A model generated the notes under the pieces. That model worked only from the letters and a program-made list of their open reading frames with translations, did no database searches and was not told the DNA's origin. Source: Talpa occidentalis (taxonomy: Eukaryota > Chordata > Mammalia > Eulipotyphla > Talpidae). From it: a stretch of DNA of 64,000 nucleotides. The stretch lies in NCBI RefSeq assembly GCF_014898055.3, contig NW_023601104.1, positions 43,526,210 to 43,590,209 on the forward strand, read 5' to 3'. The position numbers and the translations under genes were made by a program. Position 1 is the first letter of the stretch. Each line of letters starts with the position of its first letter. Below are positions 11,005 through 19,249 of this stretch, in pieces.

Positions 11005-14000
11005 TCAAGTTTTTGTCTGTTTCTTAAACAAATATCTCAAGTCCTCAATGGGTTCACAAGACCAATGGGACTTCGTCTCTGGGTCAGTTCCTCCTGGGGC
11101 TTTCTTAACTCTGGAATGATGTACCCAGGGTTTTATGCCTGCAAGTTTCAGAGAACTATGTGTGCTCAACAAGACATCATAGGGACCAGTCCATTTTTCT
11201 GACAGCTGGTTTTGAGCATCCCCGCTCTGCCAAGTCTTCAGTAAGACCTGATCTCCAGGTTTGAAGGGATGCAATGGTTGATCAGGAGGCATAGAGATCC
11301 TTGAGGTTGCAAAGTTATGAATCACTGCCAGAACCTCCTGGATGTGTTTCACATATTGCGTGATCCGGCAATCTTGTGTTATTTCCGGACTGGCTTTCAG
11401 AACTGAGGCCTGAAAAGGTCTTCCAAACACAATCTCAAAGGGGCTTAATTGTAGCCCACTTCTAGGTGCCACTCTTATGCGGAGGAGGGCAAGGGATAGT
11501 ACCTGGTCCCAACGAAGTTGTGTTTCTTGGCACAGTTTTGCCAAGGTTTTCTTCAAGGTGTGGTTCATCTTTTCTGTTTGCCCGGAAGACTGCGGTCTCC
11601 ATGCAGCATGCAATTTCCAGTTTATCTGTAACGCACTGCTCACTGCATGGGTGACGTCAGAGACAAATGCCGGCCCATTATCACTCTGGATAGAGTCCGG
11701 CAACCCAAAGCGAGGGATTATCTCTTTCAGTAGCTGTTTGGCAACCTCGGAAGCTTTTTCCGTCTTTGTGGGAAATGCTTCCACCCATCCCGAAAACGTG
11801 TCGACAAAAACCAAGAGATATTTGAAATTGCCTGTTGTTCTAGGCATTTGTGTGAAGTCCACCTGCCAGTCCTCAAAAGGACACTTGCCCCGATATTGAA
11901 CCCCAATGGCTTTAGGGTGGGAGTCAGTCTTGGGGTTATTCCTGGCACATAATTCACAACCTCTGGTGATCCGTTGTGCTATTTTGTGTAAATACGGGCC
12001 CTTCAAATATGGGCGCACTGTTTCTAATAAGGCATCTCTCCCATAGTGAGATCCCTCGTGAAGATGTTTTAGCACCGGATATACCAGGGCCTCCGGGAGG
12101 AGTATCATCCCATGAGAGTTTACTCTCCAAGTAGAGCTGGGATCAAACTCAGTAAATCCCCACGCACGAGCTCTCTCCTCATCCCGCTCGGTGTATTCAG
12201 GAGCATACTGAGTCAGGTCCACAAGAGGGATGAGTGCACCCTGGAGGGCAGAATGGGCAGAACGGGCAGCGACCTTAGCCACCCGATCGGCTGCCCTGTT
12301 GCCCTTTGCCATGTCAGACCCACCCTTTTGGTGGCCAGGACAATGCATCACGGCAACAGCTGATGGTAAAGCTACTGCCTTTAACAGGGCCAGGATTTCT
12401 AATGGATGTTTGACGTCCTTGTTACTGGCAGTAAGAAGTCCCCGCTCCTTCCAAATGGCCCCATGCATGTGGAGAATCATAAAAGAGTACTTGGAGTCGG
12501 TAAATATATTGACTCTTTTACTTTTCGAGAGTTCCAATGCACGGGTCAGGGCTATTAATTCAGCTTTTTGCGCTGATGTACCTGCCGGAAGAGCCTTGGC
12601 CTCCACGGTGTTCTGGAGCGTCACCACTGCATATCCAGCACATCGACGGCCTTGGTCCATGAAGCTGCTGCCATCTGTAAATAGCTCCCACTCTGGGTCT
12701 GGCAGAGGCTGGTCAGTTAGATCTGGTCGGCTAGCATACACTGTGTCTATGGTTTCTAAACAATTGTGGATTAAAGTGTCATCCTCAGGTCCATCTGCAT
12801 TGCTTGGAAGCAGTGTGGCGGGATTCAGGGAGTTAGAAACCTGCAGCTTCACATTAGGATTGTCTAACAGAGCTGCTTGATATTTTCCCATTCGCCCGGC
12901 AGTCAACCAAAGTCCACCCTTCTGCTCCAGCAATGTCAAGACCTGATGTGGCACACACACAGTGATGGGCTGACCCAATGTAAACTTCTCCGCCTCATGT
13001 AGGAGGTCACAAGTGGCAGCCACAGCACGCAAACATGGAGGCCATCCCTTAGTGGTGTGGTCCAATTGTTTGGACAGATATGCAACGGGCTGCATTTCTG
13101 GTCCCAACAATTGGATTAGTACTCCAAGGCCAACACCCTGTCTCTCATGTACATAAAGTTTGAATGGCTTCCTAAGATCTGGAAGCCCTAATGCTGGTGC
13201 TGAAATCAACTTTACTTTTATTTCTTCAAAGGCCTTTTGACATTCTGAGGTCCAAGACAAAGGTTCAGAGTCCAGGCCTTTGAGAGCATCGTACAAGGGT
13301 TTTGCTATTAATCCAAAGTTAGGAATCCAAATCCTGCAAAACCCAGCCATACCCAAAAATCCACGCAACTGTCGCCGGTTGCTGGGGACTTTAAGGGCTG
13401 AAATTACTTGTTTCCTTTCTGTCATCAAGCTCCGTCTGCCTTTCCTAATTTCAAACCCCAAATACGTCACCGTTTGTTTACAGATCTGTGCCTTTTGGGG
13501 TGACACCTTATAGCCACATTCTGCCAGGTGGTTCAGTACCACTATGGTATTTTCCAGACAAGATTTGTAGTCTGGACTTGCAATCAATAAATCATCTACG
13601 TATTGCAACAAGACGCCCTGGTTTAATTGAACCTTCCTGAGATCCCTGGCCAGTATTTCCCCAAAAATAGTTGGGGAGTTCTTAAACCCCTGTGGAAGCA
13701 CAGTCCAGCAATACTGGAGAGTGCTCTTGGACTTAGGGTCTTGCCACTCGAAGGCAAAAAGCGGTTGATCCTGGACATCTATTGGGATACAGAAAAAGGC
13801 ATCCTTCAGGTCTAATACCGAAAACCACCCAAAGTCACCAGGTATGGCAGTTAATAAGGTGTAGGGATTAGGCACAGTGGGATGTAAATCCCGAACAATG
13901 TCATTAATGGCCCTTAAATCTTGGACAAAACGGTACTCGCCTGTATGGGGTTTCTTCACTGGCAGAATCGGAGTGTTATACGGTGAGCGACAGGGCCGAA

Positions 14001-14634
14001 TGAGTCCAGATTGAAGGAACCTTTTCAATACTGGCTCAATTCCCCTCAAGGCCTCCTCTTTTAAGGGGTATTGCTTCCTCCTCGGGGTTCTGCTCCCCTC
14101 TATCACTTCTATTTTTACAGGCTCCGCATTTTTCGCACGTCCTGGGGTTCCATCAGCCCATACCCATTTACTTACTCTTTCAACAATTTCTGGAGGTAAA
14201 ATTTCACCTTTCGGTGGAACATCTTGAGTAAGCAACATCTGGAACCGCAGAGCATGCTCTGGAGGCACCTGTAGGTGAAGCCTCTGATGTTTTGGTGAGA
14301 ATATAATTCGTGCGTTGAGCTTACTTAAAAGGTCACGACCAAGGAGAGGGATTGGACACTCTTCCATGTATAGGAAGCTGTGCTGGAGCTGTGTGGTGCC
14401 TAGCCGGCACTCCAAAGGTTGCAGGAAGGGTGTCTGTTGTGACTTCCCTGTAACCCCAATGACTGCTGCAGTCTTTTTGCTCATTTTAGTTAATTTCGAA
14501 TTCAAAACTGAGTATGTTGCTCCAGTGTCCACCAAGAAATCAATCAGACGATCCCCCACAGCGAGGGTTACCCGGGGCTCTGAGGGGGTTATTCTAATGG
14601 GCTTCTCTAGATCTAGTGGAGCCCCCGGGCACCC
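11005..14634 (-). CDS. pol: Pro-Pol polyprotein of gammaretrovirus-like ERV, read through from gag
   Basis: This codes for 1,209 residues, continuous in the gag frame after the amber codon at 14635-14637. With residues counted from the GTG codon at 14559, protease has the DTGA active site at 11-14 and the LLGRDLL C-terminal motif at 72-78. Reverse transcriptase has LDLKDAFF with catalytic D250, LPQGFKNSP at 288-296 and YVDD at 320-323 (13591-13602). RNase H has D629 in TDGS, E667, D688 in FTDSKY and D758. Integrase has an HHCC finger (H834, H838, C868, C871), the DDE triad D901, D960 and E996 with the standard 35-residue spacing, and a C-terminal GPY-type SH3-like domain near 1125-1155. All catalytic positions are present and there is no frameshift or stop. 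The product would process Gag, copy the RNA and integrate the cDNA. Expression depends on amber readthrough, because there is no ATG of its own near the start. Confidence 0.95.
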   Translation of the reverse strand, partial: GCPGAPLDLEKPIRITPSEPRVTLAVGDRLIDFLVDTGATYSVLNSKLTKMSKKTAAVIGVTGKSQQTPFLQPLECRLGTTQLQHSFLYMEECPIPLLGRDLLSKLNARIIFSPKHQRLHLQVPPEHALRFQMLLTQDVPPKGEILPPEIVERVSKWVWADGTPGRAKNAEPVKIEVIEGSRTPRRKQYPLKEEALRGIEPVLKRFLQSGLIRPCRSPYNTPILPVKKPHTGEYRFVQDLRAINDIVRDLHPTVPNPYTLLTAIPGDFGWFSVLDLKDAFFCIPIDVQDQPLFAFEWQDPKSKSTLQYCWTVLPQGFKNSPTIFGEILARDLRKVQLNQGVLLQYVDDLLIASPDYKSCLENTIVVLNHLAECGYKVSPQKAQICKQTVTYLGFEIRKGRRSLMTERKQVISALKVPSNRRQLRGFLGMAGFCRIWIPNFGLIAKPLYDALKGLDSEPLSWTSECQKAFEEIKVKLISAPALGLPDLRKPFKLYVHERQGVGLGVLIQLLGPEMQPVAYLSKQLDHTTKGWPPCLRAVAATCDLLHEAEKFTLGQPITVCVPHQVLTLLEQKGGLWLTAGRMGKYQAALLDNPNVKLQVSNSLNPATLLPSNADGPEDDTLIHNCLETIDTVYASRPDLTDQPLPDPEWELFTDGSSFMDQGRRCAGYAVVTLQNTVEAKALPAGTSAQKAELIALTRALELSKSKRVNIFTDSKYSFMILHMHGAIWKERGLLTASNKDVKHPLEILALLKAVALPSAVAVMHCPGHQKGGSDMAKGNRAADRVAKVAARSAHSALQGALIPLVDLTQYAPEYTERDEERARAWGFTEFDPSSTWRVNSHGMILLPEALVYPVLKHLHEGSHYGRDALLETVRPYLKGPYLHKIAQRITRGCELCARNNPKTDSHPKAIGVQYRGKCPFEDWQVDFTQMPRTTGNFKYLLVFVDTFSGWVEAFPTKTEKASEVAKQLLKEIIPRFGLPDSIQSDNGPAFVSDVTHAVSSALQINWKLHAAWRPQSSGQTEKMNHTLKKTLAKLCQETQLRWDQVLSLALLRIRVAPRSGLQLSPFEIVFGRPFQASVLKASPEITQDCRITQYVKHIQEVLAVIHNFATSRISMPPDQPLHPFKPGDQVLLKTWQSGDAQNQLSEKWTGPYDVLLSTHSSLKLAGIKPWVHHSRVKKAPGGTDPETKSHWSCEPIEDLRYLFKKQTKT
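13591..13602 (-). other. RT active-site codons YVDD
   Basis: Four intact codons for the polymerase motif C, Y-V-D-D, the form typical of gammaretroviral and class I ERV reverse transcriptases. Both aspartates that hold the catalytic metals are intact. Confidence 0.95.
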
Positions 14635-14637
14635 CTA
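14599..14637 (-). promoter_or_regulatory. Gag-Pol readthrough site: amber codon plus downstream hairpin
   Basis: The gag stop is UAG (14635-14637) followed directly by G, and the frame stays open into protease. Ten bases downstream, 14620-14624 can pair with 14599-14603 (GGGCU with AGCCC). The palindrome CUAGAUCUAG inside it can add an inner four-pair stem. Gammaretroviruses use stop-codon readthrough at this junction, stimulated by a downstream pseudoknot after a short spacer. Only a hairpin is visible to me here, not a full pseudoknot. Confidence 0.75.
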
Positions 14638-16641
14638 TTCTGCATCTGAACTTTCTCCATGAACTATCATCTGTCTCCTCTCCTCTGCACTTGGTTCTAG
14701 ATTCCTTCTACTCTGTCTGTATTCCCTCCTATCTTCACCTGAGGCTCTACCCTGTGCTGTCATTTGTCTCCTGTCCTCTGTACTGGGCTCTCGATTCCTT
14801 CTCTGTCTGTATTCCCTGTCATCATCTGAGCCTCCACTCTGTGCTAACATTTGTCTTCTTTCCTCTCTCCTTGGTTCCTGGTTCTGTGTGCTCCTTCTAT
14901 ATTCCCTCCTGTAACCCCTACGTGAATCATCATGTCTTGGGGTTCTCTGTCTTCTATCCTGCCTTCTATAATTATTGCGTCTGCCGCTTCCCTGTAACCT
15001 GGGACAACTGTACTTCCAATGTCCCTCTTCCCTACAGAAAGCACACTGATTTCTTCCTAGGGGTTCACGTCTCTGTCCATTATTGTTTCCCTGAAACCCT
15101 GTTCTGTGTTCTCTTTGTAAAAAAACAGTCGCAGGTTTCGGTCTCCTGTGCTCTCTATTATTATAAACCCTGAATGCCAGGTCCACTACCTGGGACGGAC
15201 TCATCTCAGTGACGCCGTCCACCTTAGCTAACTTTTTCTTTATGTCTGGGGCACTATGGGTAATGAAAGCCGTAGTGATCAGACGAGCATTTTCTGGGGC
15301 ATCTGGGTTTATGTCCGTGTGGTTAGTGTAAGTTTGAATAATCCTCTCAAGGAACTCTGACGGATCCTCATTAGCTCCTTGCTCGAGTTCCAATATTTTG
15401 TTAAAGTTTTTTTGTTTGGGGATCCCCTGCTTCAGTCCTACCAATAAGCATTTTTTATAGAGATCCAACATCGCCGTTCCTCCAATGTTAGGGTCCCATC
15501 CAGGATCTCTCTCTGGGACAACAACCTCCGGCTCTGGGGACTGCCTATCCTGTTGGTGGAGACGGTCAGCCTCCTCCCTGGCTTTCCTGAATACCATCCT
15601 CTGCTCATCCAGCGTTAATAAAGTATGCAGCATGGACTGTATATCTGCCCAGTTAGGGCGGTGGGAGACAAAGATAGAGGCAAACAAGTTCGCCATCCTC
15701 TGAGGAGCCTGCCGGTACGAGGGAACAGAGCTCCTCCAATTTAGGAGGTCCGCAGTACTGAACGGATGGTGCGACCAAAAGTACCCAGCAGGTCTCCCAT
15801 GTTCATTTAAGCCACCCATTGGCATCTGGCGAAGGGGAAACTGCCCTGCCTCAGGTTGATCCTTCCTGCCAAAATGGGTGCCGAGTCTAGTGTGGGGAGG
15901 AGACGCCATTTTAGTGTCCTCCCCAGAGGGCAGTGGAGGCTGTGCAGCCTCAGGGGTCTGCACGGGAGGGGCTTTGTCACGTGGAAGAGGATTTTGTCCT
16001 CGTGTATTTAAAGTATTTAAAATATGATGCTCCTCCTCTTCTAACTCTGCTCGCTGGCTGTCCTCATGGAAAGGGGAAGGTCTATCCTTTCTCTGCACCA
16101 TTAGCCTAGCCTTCGCCTCCGCCATATCTAATTTATGGAGGGCGGCCTGCATCTGGTCCTGCATACCTTTAAAAGCTGACTCAAAAGTCCGATTTTGTTG
16201 TTGCACTTGATACAGCATGCTTTGATAAGCTGACTCAAAAACGTTACGATTTTCATCCCTTATACTCTTAATAGTTAAATCAAAAACCTGATTTAGTTGT
16301 TGTATGGCCACGTTAAAAGCCTGAATTTGTTGTTGCACATTCTCAGTATGTGAAGTAGAACTTCTACCTCTCACAGAAACAAGAATGTAGCAAACTGCGC
16401 TTACACATATTACCAAAAAACCACCCAGAAGCACAGTCTGTAAAGGGATGGCTTGTAAACCACCCATGTATGTATACAATAGTAAAATCACGTGCCATAC
16501 ACCAGACTTCATCAAATTATTTATATTAATGAAACTGGTGGTGATATTTAATGGAAGAAGACTACTCAAATTCAAGGCCGGAAGGAAACTGAAAGAACTC
16601 AGGCTAGGGATGAAACTGTATAGGCTCATGGTTGAGGCCAT
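14635..16641 (-). CDS. gag: Gag polyprotein with membrane-anchor and coiled-coil N terminus
   Basis: 668 residues from the ATG at 16639-16641, chosen because it has A at -3 and G at +4. The frame is open upstream only to a non-ATG codon at 16713. Residues 48-56 and 65-90 are strongly hydrophobic, the second followed by an RGR basic flank, as in a signal-anchor. Residues about 99-183 are Q/N/E/K-rich with a heptad-like pattern and look like a coiled coil. A proline-rich linker precedes capsid, which starts near 269 and has the major homology region (Q-G-x2-E ... R) at about 420-434. One CX2CX4HX4C zinc knuckle lies at 533-546. The C terminus is three charged repeats. Gammaretroviral Gag normally starts with a myristoylated helical matrix and carries PPPY. 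Neither is seen. An internal Met-Gly-Gly at residue 59 (16465-16467) is an alternative start, but in a weak context. Confidence 0.92.
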   Translation of the reverse strand: MASTMSLYSFIPSLSSFSFLPALNLSSLLPLNITTSFININNLMKSGVWHVILLLYTYMGGLQAIPLQTVLLGGFLVICVSAVCYILVSVRGRSSTSHTENVQQQIQAFNVAIQQLNQVFDLTIKSIRDENRNVFESAYQSMLYQVQQQNRTFESAFKGMQDQMQAALHKLDMAEAKARLMVQRKDRPSPFHEDSQRAELEEEEHHILNTLNTRGQNPLPRDKAPPVQTPEAAQPPLPSGEDTKMASPPHTRLGTHFGRKDQPEAGQFPLRQMPMGGLNEHGRPAGYFWSHHPFSTADLLNWRSSVPSYRQAPQRMANLFASIFVSHRPNWADIQSMLHTLLTLDEQRMVFRKAREEADRLHQQDRQSPEPEVVVPERDPGWDPNIGGTAMLDLYKKCLLVGLKQGIPKQKNFNKILELEQGANEDPSEFLERIIQTYTNHTDINPDAPENARLITTAFITHSAPDIKKKLAKVDGVTEMSPSQVVDLAFRVYNNREHRRPKPATVFLQREHRTGFQGNNNGQRREPLGRNQCAFCREEGHWKYSCPRLQGSGRRNNYRRQDRRQRTPRHDDSRRGYRREYRRSTQNQEPRREERRQMLAQSGGSDDDREYRQRRNREPSTEDRRQMTAQGRASGEDRREYRQSRRNLEPSAEERRQMIVHGESSDAE
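14638..14910 (-). repeat. Three tandem ~30-residue repeats at the Gag C terminus
   Basis: In the protein, three successive units share the pattern REYR-x(4-6)-EP-x3-(E/D)RRQM, followed by a short G/S/D-rich spacer. In the DNA the unit recurs about every 86-93 bases, visible on the plus strand as (atc/att)tgtct(c/t)ct...attcc. The unit is rich in R and E and lies downstream of the zinc knuckle, so it extends the nucleocapsid. Confidence 0.85.
15004..15045 (-). other. Nucleocapsid CCHC zinc knuckle codons
   Basis: The codons read C-x2-C-x4-H-x4-C with an aromatic residue next to the histidine (GHW). A single knuckle is the gammaretroviral number and would bind genomic RNA during packaging. Confidence 0.95.
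16372..16449 (-). other. Gag transmembrane / signal-anchor segment codons
   Basis: These encode 26 residues without a charged side chain, from I-P-L-Q-T-V through the L-V-S-V that precedes R-G-R. A second, shorter hydrophobic patch lies just upstream. The positive flank on the C-terminal side predicts the capsid end staying in the cytosol with the N terminus lumenal. The topology is inference from the positive-inside rule. Confidence 0.75.
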
Positions 16642-16806
16642 ATTTGAGTCAAAACACACCCACAAGGGCTGTATGCACAGGGAAAAAAACAGACTTTTCA
16701 GGACTAGAGACAAATATTATACTGCTAGTCCTGCAGAACTAGTGCGCTTATGGTGACCAACGCAAGGAATGTTACTTTGGGCTGGTCAACCGCGGGTGTA
16801 ACTTGG
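16642..16806 (-). other. Proviral leader between primer site and gag ATG
   Basis: About 165 bases of leader separate the primer site from the gag ATG, short for a gammaretrovirus-like element. A splice donor and packaging signal would be expected here or in U5. I could not single out either with confidence. Confidence 0.6.
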
Positions 16807-16824
16807 AAACCACGCTGGGCGCCA
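16807..16824 (-). promoter_or_regulatory. Primer binding site, closest to tRNA-Lys
   Basis: Three bases downstream of the 5' LTR the sense strand reads TGGCGCCCAGCGTGG followed by TTT. The first 15 positions match the complement of the mammalian tRNA-Lys(CUU) 3' end except one transition, and the last three differ, giving 14 of 18. No other common primer tRNA that I compared fits as well. Lys primers are usual in betaretroviruses and lentiviruses, while most class I ERVs use other tRNAs. Confidence 0.7.
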
Positions 16825-16827
16825 AAC

Positions 16828-17311
16828 TGTTGTAGAGCAGCCCCGATACAAAACGGGGTGCCTGACTGTGGGTCCTCACCCGCGCGCTTAAAAGGACTTA
16901 TCAATGCTCTACTGCAGGCACACGTGAAAGGTTAATAAAAGGTTTATTTACAAGGGAAAGGGAAATGAGGAAATGTACAGCTCTGGGAGAAAAGTGGGAG
17001 ACAAAGTTTTAAATGAGTCCTACCCGATCCGCCGATCAGGAATCCCAAAATGGCGCTCTGAGAGCTGGCCGCCAGCCAGGAGCGGTGAAGCCAGGAGGCG
17101 AGCGATCGCGAGCCAGAGAGAGAGCAAGGCCCACGTGTTTGGTTTTTATATCCAACCTGGCTGCCCAACTCCACCCTCAGGTCCCAGCCACCCTCCCCTT
17201 GGTGGTGATGGGATTTGTCTTTCCCAATGTCCTGATGGCTTTAGTCTGGAGTGGGGGTGGAGTCCACAAAGCCTGTATGAGATTATCTCAGGACATCCTT
17301 TCCCCCTAACA
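16828..17311 (-). repeat. 5' LTR of the provirus
   Basis: This is the promoter-active LTR for the provirus, with its TATA box at about 17141-17151. Base-by-base reading against 8510-8993 shows no difference over 484 positions. Sense transcription runs leftward into gag. Confidence 0.95.
17141..17151 (-). promoter_or_regulatory. TATA box of the 5' LTR promoter
   Basis: The minus strand reads ggatataaaaacc, flanked by a CACGTG E-box just downstream and a GC-rich U3. The predicted start is near 17118. Confidence 0.75.
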
Positions 17312-17315
17312 GGTA
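17312..17315. other. Target site duplication, right copy (ggta)
   Basis: This is the second copy of the four-base duplication that ends the left flank at 8506-8509. Confidence 0.9.
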
Positions 17316-17634
17316 CACCTGGACTGAGAGACTGAGTTTATAAGGGCGGCGTCATGGGGACGCCAGCAGAAGCCGAAGCCAAGACAGAAGTAGAACAAGC
17401 ACAAGCCGAGAGAAGAAGCAGAGAAGCAGAGAGAACGCCAGAGAACCCAGATAGAGTGAGGATTTGCTGGGGGCTGGGAGGACTGCCAGCCTCCTGGCCC
17501 CCCAGCACCCCTGCCTGCCCTATGCTGGTAAATCTAAATAAAAGACCTGCAAAAGCCACTAAGAACTCTGACTCCTCCTTTACCAGGTCTGCTGGATCAG
17601 AAAACCTGCTCAGTGGCCTGATTCTGTCCTTACA
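17316..17634 (+). repeat. 3' part (TATA, R, U5) of an older LTR split by the provirus
   Basis: It carries a TATA box at 17337-17345, a CpG-rich start region with GAAG/CAAG-rich repeats and AATAAA at 17537-17542, and ends near 'tccttaca'. The spacing of about 195 bases from TATA to AATAAA suits an LTR with a compact R. Together with 8350-8509 it makes an LTR of about 480 bp in plus orientation. Internal ORFs of 99 and 114 codons are not recognisable proteins. Confidence 0.5.
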
Positions 17635-19230
17635 CATGCACTCTGGGGTTGCTGGGGCTAAAAGAAGGTACTCTGAACAGCAGATGACAGTGTTTTGATT
17701 AAAAACCCTCCTCAGCCTCTAAAGCTTTGACCTTAGGGGAAAAACAATACACCCAGGTATTCTGTATTCTTCAGATATTTTTACCTCCATGAGTCAACTC
17801 AGTAATTTGGGCAGACTCTTAGCTGACCAAGCTCTCCCTCCTTACATACCCTGTTTGCTACTTGATTACATCTAAGGTAAATGCACTTTAACTTGGCAAT
17901 CTGGAGCCATTGCTACACTTAAAAGGTAAATGAAAGAATGTTGAGGTATCAAGAAAGCCAACTCCAAGATGAATTAATCAGTAGTGTCTTTTATAAAGCA
18001 GATGATTAATAAACATATGTTGCTATTTTGGTATTATATGTCAACAGGGTTTGGTACTGATTCTTTCTCCAGCTACAATGCCTTGGCCAGGGTACTGCTG
18101 CAAAGAAAATGACAAAAATGATTTAGAGATGGGCTATTCCTGGGGTAACCTGTCTTAGCCATTCTACTCAGGCATCCATGATGCTAAGGTGTTGGTTAGT
18201 CAGCACTGAAGCACCTCAAGGTAAAAACATAGAAGAAATAGATTGTTTGGGTGAAATAAGAAATGTTACAATGATAAGCTTTCACAGAATTCACTATCAA
18301 GTACCATGCATGTCACAGAAAGAATCACAATAGGTACAAATAATATAAAAGGCCTCAGACATACATCAGTGGATGGCTGTGATACAGGGTCAAAATGGAG
18401 TTGTGTGGATTTACAGAGTGGAAACAGAAAGGAAATTGCAGTATTGAAGAATCAACATAAGCAATACAAAAGTATCTGAGAATGAACGTAAAGATCAGGT
18501 GAGGAGGAAAAATGATGGTGACATTGGCCATTGGCAATGTACTGACATGGGTATTAATAATCACCTCCATTCACTGCATCTTGGAAAGGCCAGGAGGAAA
18601 GGAGTGTTGGTATAGAGGAATGATTTATGTATCTTTTTAGGGCATTTACTTCACCTCTCAATTTCAGATATAACCATTCTTCAAAACTTAGTTCAAGTTA
18701 CTTCTTCATGGGAAGTCTTTTATGGGGACTCCAGATGCCTTCCCATCTTGTTCTTTTGTACATTTACAACTCCAGTCTCTTACTGAGCGTGGATCACATG
18801 GTAGGCAGCGATATCCAAACTCTTTTCCTAGAGAAGTCACTCCTTGAATCTGACCTAGGTTCTGAAGGTTTGTGCAACTGTGGAGAGACAGGACTGACCG
18901 ATGAATGCAGAACATAATAATGAGAAATCCTCATGGAGCAAAAGGAAAAGGAGAATAGCATATCATGAACACAGCCACGTAAAATACCAGTGGGAGAGTA
19001 CTTGCAGTGCAGATAAAAGTCAGGAATAAGGTTATCAAAGTATTGCAGAAAGACTCAGAACTAATGAAAAGGAGACAGAAGTAGGAGAGAATCACTACAC
19101 ATTTGCCTAAATCTATATAAGTCTAGTATTTTGTGATGCATCAACCTAAAAATTTTAGAGGTGATTTCATCAGTTTTTAACAGGCAGGATTCCAATGGAG
19201 AAAGGACCGGTGGGGAACTTTTGCATGAGT
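17635..19230. other. Non-coding, possibly eroded ERV interior
   Basis: No ORF over 100 codons and no recognised protein motif. The position between LTR-like segments A and B allows it to be remnant interior of an older provirus, but I found no gag, pol or env motif in it. Confidence 0.35.
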
Positions 19231-19249
19231 TCTTAAATGAAGACAAGGT

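Larger units (their letters stand above)
8510..17311 (-). mobile_element. Complete gammaretrovirus-like provirus, env-less, very young
   Basis: Two 484-bp direct repeats (8510-8993 and 16828-17311) with TG..CA termini bound gag and pol reading on the minus strand. A ggta duplication flanks them. The element has a primer site next to the right LTR and a polypurine tract next to the left one, so the right copy is the 5' LTR. Gag and pol are in one frame separated by a single amber codon, the gammaretroviral arrangement. No frameshift or extra stop was found in either. No env was recognised in the 2 kb between pol and the 3' LTR. The LTRs look identical, so integration is recent and the copy could be polymorphic in the species. 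Class I ERV assignment rests on the one-knuckle NC, the 4-bp duplication, readthrough and the pol motifs. Confidence 0.95.

Noticed and set aside
11477..11899. 140-codon plus-strand frame opposite integrase
   Set aside because: Antisense shadow of the integrase core; no recognisable features.
12230..12880. 216-codon plus-strand frame opposite pol
   Set aside because: It is antisense to RNase H and connection codons of an intact pol and has no domain of its own. It is a shadow of a GC-balanced coding region.
14616..15173. 185-codon plus-strand frame opposite the Gag C terminus
   Set aside because: Its low-complexity repeats mirror the tandem repeats of gag on the other strand.
16465..16467. 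Met-Gly-Gly as a myristoylated Gag start
   Set aside because: The initiation context is weak, an upstream ATG with a strong context is in frame, and the following residues are not a good myristoylation signal. It is kept only as an alternative start.
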